Shown here: piece by piece, positions 6,603 to 8,911 of the stretch
How the letters are laid out: every line of letters begins with the position of its first letter
How positions within the stretch are numbered: the first letter of the stretch is position 1
Source of the DNA: an uncultured Porphyromonadaceae bacterium
GTDB lineage: Bacteria > Bacteroidota > Bacteroidia > Bacteroidales > Muribaculaceae
Assembly (NCBI GenBank): GCA_900552325.1
Contig: URZG01000075.1
Location: 1 to 8,911 of the forward strand
Direction: 5' to 3'
DNA: 8,911 nt
Notes under the pieces: generated by a model
Told to the model about the DNA's origin: nothing
What the model saw: only the letters and a program-made list of their open reading frames with translations
Databases searched by the model: none
Made by a program: the position numbers and the translations under genes

Positions 6603-7361
6603 TTATTTTTTAGCAGGCCTCTGAGCGGCAGGCTTACCGGTCCAGTCAGCCACCACGACGTTATGAAGCGATGCGGGGGCTTTAAGTTGCGGATGCTGCT
6701 TCCCTTCAGAGCGGCGCACAACATCAGCATGGATATATTTGAACAGTTCCAGCACAGTGACCTTACGGTCACCGTTCTTATCGGATTTGCCACGGATCCC
6801 CTTTATAAGAGCCTGCGTGAAGTAGCCGGCTCCTAAAAACGGATTTTCGGCCGACACCTCGCTGTCGCGGCACGAAAGGAAAAACATCAGTCCTTTGGTA
6901 TCGGCCACATCGTTCATCCAGCTGGTATCATTGGCCGTCTGAGCCATTGTGCCGGCGAAACAGGCGTCGACAAAACAGATTTTCTCCTTTGCAGCAGAAG
7001 AGCCGAGCACTTTCAACAAATCATCGTAGGGTATCGGGCGATCGTACGCACAGATAGCGCCGGGCATCCCGTGGCCGGAATAGAAGAACACCACACGGTC
7101 ATTTGCCTGGGCGCGGTTGCAGATAGCCCTAAGTTTTTCCAATACATTGGAGTAAGTCACATTCGAAGAAGTGAGAAGGGTAATATCTTTTGTCTGCGAA
7201 GACATTACTTTGGCGAAGTTCTTCGCATCCTTTGTGGTCTGTGCGAGATTACTGTTCTCGTCGCCATAGTTTGACACACCTGTTACCAGGACGAATGTCC
7301 GGGCCTGCAAACCGGCCGCTGCCATAATCAGGATGAGAAGCGAAAAAAATATACGTTTCAT
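6603..7361 (-). CDS. Secreted caspase-family (peptidase C14) protein, 252 aa
   Basis: This is a caspase-fold cysteine protease, expected to cut after basic or acidic residues as bacterial C14 (metacaspase/orthocaspase-like) enzymes do. Residues 1-20 form a signal peptide (MKRIFFSLLILIMAAAGLQA), so the protein should act outside the cytoplasm. The catalytic His97 lies in FFYSGHG (92-98) and the nucleophile Cys134 in VDACFAG (131-137); both are intact. SCRDSEVSAE (163-172) and GAGYFTQALIKGI (177-189) are typical C14 substrate-pocket and strand/helix segments. DKNGDRKVTVLELFKYI (194-210) is the common post-catalytic element. The domain fills the mature chain, with a short basic tail. It starts 37 nt after the FHA gene with no promoter box between them, so co-transcription with the LytTR and FHA genes is likely. 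The substrate is unknown. Confidence 0.93.
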   Translation of the reverse strand: MKRIFFSLLILIMAAAGLQARTFVLVTGVSNYGDENSNLAQTTKDAKNFAKVMSSQTKDITLLTSSNVTYSNVLEKLRAICNRAQANDRVVFFYSGHGMPGAICAYDRPIPYDDLLKVLGSSAAKEKICFVDACFAGTMAQTANDTSWMNDVADTKGLMFFLSCRDSEVSAENPFLGAGYFTQALIKGIRGKSDKNGDRKVTVLELFKYIHADVVRRSEGKQHPQLKAPASLHNVVVADWTGKPAAQRPAKK

Positions 7362-7398
7362 ATAAAAAATATGTGTGTAATGATGGTTTATCCGATAA

Positions 7399-8043
7399 TC
7401 AATGAGCCTTGCACCTGGAGCACTGCCGGTGCTCTACGTCGAACTCCGACAGAGGTCGTTCACACCGTGGACATACTATTATCTTCTCTCTCCGGCGCTT
7501 CAAAGCCCTGAGTGCCGCGGCGTCACCCTTGAACAGCAACCCCACTATCACCGGGGCGCTCGAGATGAGTATATACCGCATGTTTGGGTCGATATCCACC
7601 CCCTTTATGGAGCCGAGAATCGCGCAGATTCCTATTACGGCGAATCCCGCACATTTGGCGATCCATCCGTTGCGCTCGATCACTTTCTCCTTCTTGCGCT
7701 CATCCTCAAGCTGCTTTTCCATGAGTTTTCTCACCTGCCGGAACTCATAGTCGTAGTCATCGTGGGCCGGAGCCAGAACATGGGCTGCCGTAAACACGAA
7801 ACTGCCGGCCCCGGCCGGTCCGAGGCGGATTATGGTATTTTTGGATATTTTCTTTGTATAGACCCGCGTGAACTCCCCTTTATCGTCGCGTACAAAGGTG
7901 CCGTTAGTGGAATTGAGGTCCTCGAGCATCCAGTTGCCATAATCGTCAACAGTGATTTTTACATGTCTGCCGCTGACACTCGCGCAGCTGTCAGGAACAC
8001 GGACCATCCCGTCCGTCACTGATCGTCCTATTATATATTCCAT
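7399..8043 (-). CDS. FHA-domain membrane protein with C-terminal zinc ribbon, 214 aa
   Basis: The N-terminal FHA domain (1-90) is canonical: IIGR (4-7), SVSGRHVKI (22-30) and LNSTNGTF (43-50), so it should bind phosphothreonine peptides. A charged, probably coiled-coil helix follows (about 98-125). Then come two hydrophobic segments (about 128-147 and 156-172) joined by a short loop, a basic stop (KRRREK), and a zinc ribbon with Cys191/194 and Cys208/211. The charge pattern puts both the FHA domain and the zinc ribbon in the cytoplasm. I chose the ATG at 8043 because the FHA domain begins directly with MEYIIGR. A GTG at 8052 would add three residues and overlap the LytTR stop as GTGA; either start gives tight coupling. 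The partner is unknown, but the kinase in the next unit is an obvious source of phosphorylated ligands. Confidence 0.9.
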   Translation of the reverse strand: MEYIIGRSVTDGMVRVPDSCASVSGRHVKITVDDYGNWMLEDLNSTNGTFVRDDKGEFTRVYTKKISKNTIIRLGPAGAGSFVFTAAHVLAPAHDDYDYEFRQVRKLMEKQLEDERKKEKVIERNGWIAKCAGFAVIGICAILGSIKGVDIDPNMRYILISSAPVIVGLLFKGDAAALRALKRRREKIIVCPRCERPLSEFDVEHRQCSRCKAH

Positions 8044-8048
8044 AGCAG

Positions 8049-8444
8049 TCACTTCTTTTCCGGTAACGCAGCGGGGCGTCCGTTTGCGAAATACGTCCCG
8101 ATTTTTTCCTTATACTGTTTCAAAAGCGGCTTCGGCACCGAAACGGTGTGGTGATTCGCTCCATAGTCAGATAAAGTTATTTTCTGCCGGGCCACGCTTA
8201 TCTCGGTCAGATATGACTGATTGATGATCAGCGAACGTCCCAGGCGCACGAATGGCGACGGCTGGTTCGCCGGCCATGAACGACGGATAAACTCCTCCAC
8301 TTTGGATAATCCAAGAGTAAGCAGATGTGTTTTACCTCCGATATAGGTCAGCTGCGTATAGTTGCCGTTGGCCTGACAATAGGCCACTTTGGAAAGATCG
8401 ATTATCAGCAACTCATCGCGTGAATTGATACATAGCCTGTACAT
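8049..8444 (-). CDS. Stand-alone LytTR DNA-binding regulator, 131 aa
   Basis: This is a transcription regulator consisting almost entirely of a LytTR domain. Recognisable pieces are LLIIDLSKVAYCQANGNYTQLTY (12-34, the opening strands of the fold) and FVRLGRSLIINQSYLTEI (65-82, matching the family's F-x-R-x-H-R-S-x-I-V-N pattern). SDYGANHHTVSVPKPLLKQYKEKI (92-115) completes the domain. There is no receiver domain, so it is not a standard two-component response regulator. I chose the ATG at 8444. An in-frame ATG at 8516 would place the promoter's -7 box inside the coding region and add 24 residues unlike the family. It is first in its operon, and its stop lies just before, or overlaps, the FHA gene start. 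It probably controls this locus; what controls its own activity is not visible. Confidence 0.9.
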   Translation of the reverse strand: MYRLCINSRDELLIIDLSKVAYCQANGNYTQLTYIGGKTHLLTLGLSKVEEFIRRSWPANQPSPFVRLGRSLIINQSYLTEISVARQKITLSDYGANHHTVSVPKPLLKQYKEKIGTYFANGRPAALPEKK

Positions 8445-8483
8445 GGTATCTCTACAAAAAGATGTGACTGATTGATTATGCCA

Positions 8484-8517
8484 CAAAGTTATAAAAATTC
8501 CGCTAAACAGAAACAAA
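8484..8517 (-). promoter_or_regulatory. Bacteroidetes-type promoter of the LytTR-FHA-caspase unit
   Basis: The minus-strand -7 box TAACTTTG (8491-8484) is identical to that of the kinase operon. A TTTG -33 element lies 22 nt upstream (8517-8514), one base longer than the usual spacing. The predicted start near 8477 gives a leader of about 33 nt before the ATG at 8444, which supports that start codon. Confidence 0.75.
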
Positions 8518-8532
8518 CTGCAAAATTATTTT

Positions 8533-8566
8533 TTTGACAGGCCATGAGGTCAGAGGAATTGTCAAA
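8533..8566. repeat. Inverted repeat TTTGACA-N20-TGTCAAA upstream of the LytTR promoter
   Basis: Two perfect 7-bp arms (8533-8539 and 8560-8566) flank a 20-bp spacer immediately upstream of the -33 element, where an activator or repressor dimer could bind. The arms are short and AT-rich, so chance is a real alternative. Confidence 0.3.
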
Positions 8567-8585
8567 TATTATGAGAATTTACAAC

Positions 8586-8616
8586 AAAAGGATGCGCCTT
8601 TGAGGCGCATCCTTTT
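8586..8616 (-). terminator. Intrinsic terminator after the META-domain gene
   Basis: The arms AAAAGGATGCGCC (8586-8598) and GGCGCATCCTTTT (8604-8616) form a perfect 13-bp stem with a 5-nt loop, with A/T tracts at the base on both sides. It lies 23 nt past the stop of the META gene and separates that gene from the LytTR promoter. Its symmetry would let it work in both directions. Confidence 0.85.
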
Positions 8617-8639
8617 GGAATATACCGGCAGTCCGGGTT

Positions 8640-8911
8640 TTATCTGACGATTACCATCACCGGACGATCGGTGCCGGAATAGAATCCGATACCGCCGTCC
8701 ACCGGACCATATCCGGTGACGGTAGGTAAAATACGTTTCAACGTATCTTCCACCGACATATCAGGACACATCATCATAGTGGAAGTGGAAAGATCGAACT
8801 TGAACTTTGACTTATCGGCAGAGAAAGCTCCTCCGAGAATATTGCATCCTGTCGCACAGGAAAAGGTGTGGTTTCCCGCATCGAATTTAACCGTATAGCT
8901 GGCCTCTGGAG
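8640..8911 (-). CDS. META-domain (HslJ-like) protein, C-terminal fragment (5' end beyond the right edge)
   Basis: A minus-strand frame runs in from the right edge and stops at TAA (8642-8640), giving 89 visible residues. They show the META/HslJ signature: a turn with CATGCNILGGAF, alternating hydrophobic strands (SKFKFDLSTS), then TMMMCPDMSVED, where the T-x-M-x-C-P motif is diagnostic, and a final strand ending PVMVIVR. META-domain proteins in Bacteroidetes are usually envelope proteins or lipoproteins linked to stress resistance, but the N-terminus is missing, so location and exact role cannot be read here. The strong hairpin just downstream ends its transcript, so it is probably a separate unit from the LytTR genes. 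Confidence 0.85.
   Translation of the reverse strand, partial: PEASYTVKFDAGNHTFSCATGCNILGGAFSADKSKFKFDLSTSTMMMCPDMSVEDTLKRILPTVTGYGPVDGGIGFYSGTDRPVMVIVR

Noticed and set aside
6603..7361. Caspase as part of a gasdermin or CRISPR-associated protease defence system
   Set aside because: No gasdermin-like, Cas or TPR-CHAT gene is visible, and the signal peptide points to an envelope location.
8445..8516. Longer LytTR start at 8516 adding 24 residues
   Set aside because: The consensus -7 box lies at 8484-8491, inside that extension, and the extra residues do not resemble the family; the ATG at 8444 begins right before the LytTR domain.

Overview
The window looks like chromosomal DNA from a Bacteroidetes, probably order Bacteroidales and possibly a Muribaculaceae-like gut commensal (the family is inference). 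The grounds are two promoters carrying the Bacteroidetes -7 box TAACTTTG, A-rich leaders without clear Shine-Dalgarno sites, and the protein repertoire. Every gene I can support lies on the minus strand, so transcription runs from high to low coordinates. No rRNA, tRNA, CRISPR array or mobile element is visible.

Layout in transcription order. (i) 8640-8911: the 3' end of a META/HslJ-type gene, closed by a strong hairpin terminator at 8586-8616. (ii) A promoter at 8484-8517 drives a three-gene unit: a stand-alone LytTR DNA-binding regulator, a protein with an FHA domain, a membrane hairpin and a zinc ribbon, and a secreted caspase-fold (C14) protease. (iii) A 207-bp gap (6396-6602) holds hairpins, a direct repeat resembling a LytTR operator, and a second promoter. 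(iv) That promoter drives a tightly packed unit: an acidic Ala/Gln-rich protein of unknown function, a double zinc-ribbon FHA protein, a PP2C phosphatase, a membrane Ser/Thr kinase, two exported Sel1-repeat proteins and, at the left edge, the first codons of a probable radical SAM enzyme. Gaps in the second unit are 1-40 nt or 1-nt overlaps.

How the genes may work together (inference). The kinase and PP2C would write and erase Ser/Thr phosphorylation, and the two FHA proteins would read phosphothreonine. Positive charge beside the membrane segments places kinase and FHA domains in the cytoplasm, while the kinase's Sel1-like tail, both Sel1 proteins and the caspase face the cell envelope. The module therefore resembles a transmembrane phospho-signalling system linked to an envelope protease. 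The LytTR gene heads the first unit, and a GTTCGT repeat with 21-bp spacing sits just upstream of the second promoter. This suggests that LytTR ties the two units into one regulon. No gap exceeds 300 bases; the two largest, 6396-6602 and 8445-8639, are described below.
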